NCBI GenBank assembly: GCA_023248415.1
Contig: JAHFEP010000012.1
Location: forward strand, 13,987 to 26,796
Length of the DNA stretch: 12,810 nt
DNA from: Nitrospirota bacterium
GTDB lineage: Bacteria; Nitrospirota; CAKKRA01; 9FT-COMBO-42-15
Direction: 5' to 3'
Each line of letters begins with the position of its first letter. Within the stretch, counting starts at the first letter, position 1. Below, in pieces: positions 11,994-12,810 of the stretch. The notes under the pieces were generated by a model. That model saw nothing but the letters and a program-made list of their open reading frames with translations. It had not been told where the DNA came from and ran no database searches. The translations under genes and the position numbers were made by a program.

Positions 11994-12473
11994 TTCAGGT
12001 CTCCTTACCTGACTCCGCAGCTTTGAAGAAAAAGAGACCCACAAATCTTCAGATTGCCGTGGAAGTTCCAATCTCATAGAAACCTTAGTTGTTTTTATCG
12101 GAAGACCATTGTTAGCACAGCATGTATCTCTTAACTCAATATGCCCTGCGCCCTCTTTTTCAGCAATTTGTATGGCATCTCTCAGTAATTGGCTGCGAAT
12201 TTCATCATTATCGGCAATTATCCCGCCATAATTGAAATAGGGAAGTGAAGTCATAAAATTACCAAAGAGAAGGCTTTTTATCTGAACAAGAGAAAGTATC
12301 CCGTTTATTTCATTTTTAGCGCCTTCTGACAGCATATAATAGGTCTTATGTCCAAAACTCTTTTCAATAACATCCTTCCAGCCAATCAGGTGGTAACAGG
12401 TAGAGCTGCTTGAGGACATTACATAACTGTCCCATAATTCTCTATCTTCTTCTATGAATAAACGAACACTCAT
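11991..12473 (-). CDS. FemAB-like acyltransferase, N-terminal half ending in an in-frame TAG
   Basis: 160 residues that form the first domain of the same FemAB family protein: a start like other members (ATG at 12471-12473), YHLIGWKDVIEKSFGHKTYY (residues 27-46), then LPYFNYGGI and the strongly basic end LRSQVRRPE. In this family the basic motif normally runs on without a break into a Lys-Glu-Gly sequence, so the TAG stands where an AAG lysine codon would be expected. A single A-to-T change explains it. Alternatives are a sequencing or assembly error, a recent pseudogene, or suppression. The gene follows the DUF362 gene by 13 bases without a strong ribosome binding site. Confidence 0.83.
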   Translation of the reverse strand: MSVRLFIEEDRELWDSYVMSSSSSTCYHLIGWKDVIEKSFGHKTYYMLSEGAKNEINGILSLVQIKSLLFGNFMTSLPYFNYGGIIADNDEIRSQLLRDAIQIAEKEGAGHIELRDTCCANNGLPIKTTKVSMRLELPRQSEDLWVSFSSKLRSQVRRPE

Positions 12474-12486
12474 TATTACTTAAGGG

Positions 12487-12810
12487 CTAAAGAAGCACTT
12501 CTTTATATCTAATCTTAGAATATTTACCAGATTCACTGCTGAGCTCATATATTCCCAACCCATTATTCATCGCATCATTGAGATATTCAGTTGACAGTGA
12601 TTTTAGCTGATGTTTTGCCCTTTCTTTAATGATAATGCTTGCCATAACTGAATCTATTGCTACAGGGTCTTTTGAAATAAAGATGCTTTTAGGAAAGTCA
12701 TTATTAAAAGTCTTCCACACCTTTTTCCCTTCACCTTCTCCCCTGTCAAATACACCGAACAACCCGTCTGCAATAATGATTCTGGTTTTATTCTTTATTT
12801 GTGGATGCTT
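12487..12810 (-). CDS. DUF362 domain protein, C-terminal part (5' end outside window)
   Basis: The frame is open to the window edge, so only the last 107 residues are present. They begin KHPQIKNKTRIIIADGLFGV (my translation). The motif ISKDPVAIDSVMASIII is characteristic of DUF362 proteins, which often have the form DPVALDSV. LNDAMNNGLGIYEL near the end also fits. An internal TTG at 12760-12762 could be mistaken for a start, but the sequence before it is clearly part of the same conserved strand. The function of DUF362 is not settled; some members carry ferredoxin-like clusters, though no Cys cluster appears in this part. It lies directly upstream of the FemAB-like gene in the same direction, so it probably belongs to the same operon. 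Confidence 0.8.
   Translation of the reverse strand, partial: KHPQIKNKTRIIIADGLFGVFDRGEGEGKKVWKTFNNDFPKSIFISKDPVAIDSVMASIIIKERAKHQLKSLSTEYLNDAMNNGLGIYELSSESGKYSKIRYKEVLL

Noticed and set aside
1..12810. tRNA or rRNA genes
   Set aside because: I saw no cloverleaf-like sequence with TTCGA-type T-loops and no rRNA-like stretches on either strand, though this was by eye only.

Overview
This window looks like part of an exopolysaccharide (EPS) or capsule locus from a Gram-negative, moderately AT-rich bacterium. The best lineage clue is a FemAB-like protein of the kind found beside exosortase/PEP-CTERM polysaccharide loci. That would suit Nitrospirota, Desulfobacterota or a related uncultured group, but the sequence alone does not fix the taxon. 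Every gene I accept is on the minus strand, so transcription runs from high to low coordinates.

In transcription order the window holds: the C-terminal end of a DUF362 protein (12810-12487); a FemAB-like acyltransferase split by one in-frame TAG (12473-11439); a DegT/DnrJ/EryC1-type PLP aminotransferase (11442-10195); a polysaccharide deacetylase-like protein (9997-9035); a membrane GT2 glycosyltransferase (8989-7862); a UPF0175-like antitoxin and PIN-domain toxin (7792-6945); a remnant of a second GT2 gene (6883-6770); a nucleotidyltransferase with a frameshifted tail (6603-6066); a NodB-type deacetylase (5981-4965); an S23-type four-helix-bundle protein (4943-4578); a GT4 glycosyltransferase (4521-3238); a hexapeptide acyltransferase (3198-2626); a methyltransferase-like/aminoglycoside-phosphotransferase-like fusion (2589-931); and a zinc-ribbon SAM methyltransferase that runs off the window (927-1). 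The sugar-tailoring and transfer genes form a plausible EPS pathway. The toxin-antitoxin pair, the nucleotidyltransferase and the four-helix protein look like inserted accessory cargo.

The most unusual feature is a dispersed, degenerate hexanucleotide repeat with consensus NYRAGG (AAGGTT, AAGGTC, GAGGTT, AAGGCT and similar). It forms at least twelve arrays between 3.2 and 10.6 kb and is absent from both ends of the window. Arrays lie in nearly all the larger gene junctions, supply stop codons, sit where ribosome binding sites should be, and have expanded in frame inside two enzymes. Three segments (two deacetylase genes and the GT2 remnant) are bracketed by arrays in the same inverted arrangement. 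Three further repeat families occur in the same interval: an AATCCG-type repeat, a GC-rich double-hairpin repeat read as PSPLAGEG, and a GATGCCCGT/TCGGTTACG element. The region therefore looks like a locus that is being rebuilt around short repeats, with decaying genes beside the repeat sites.
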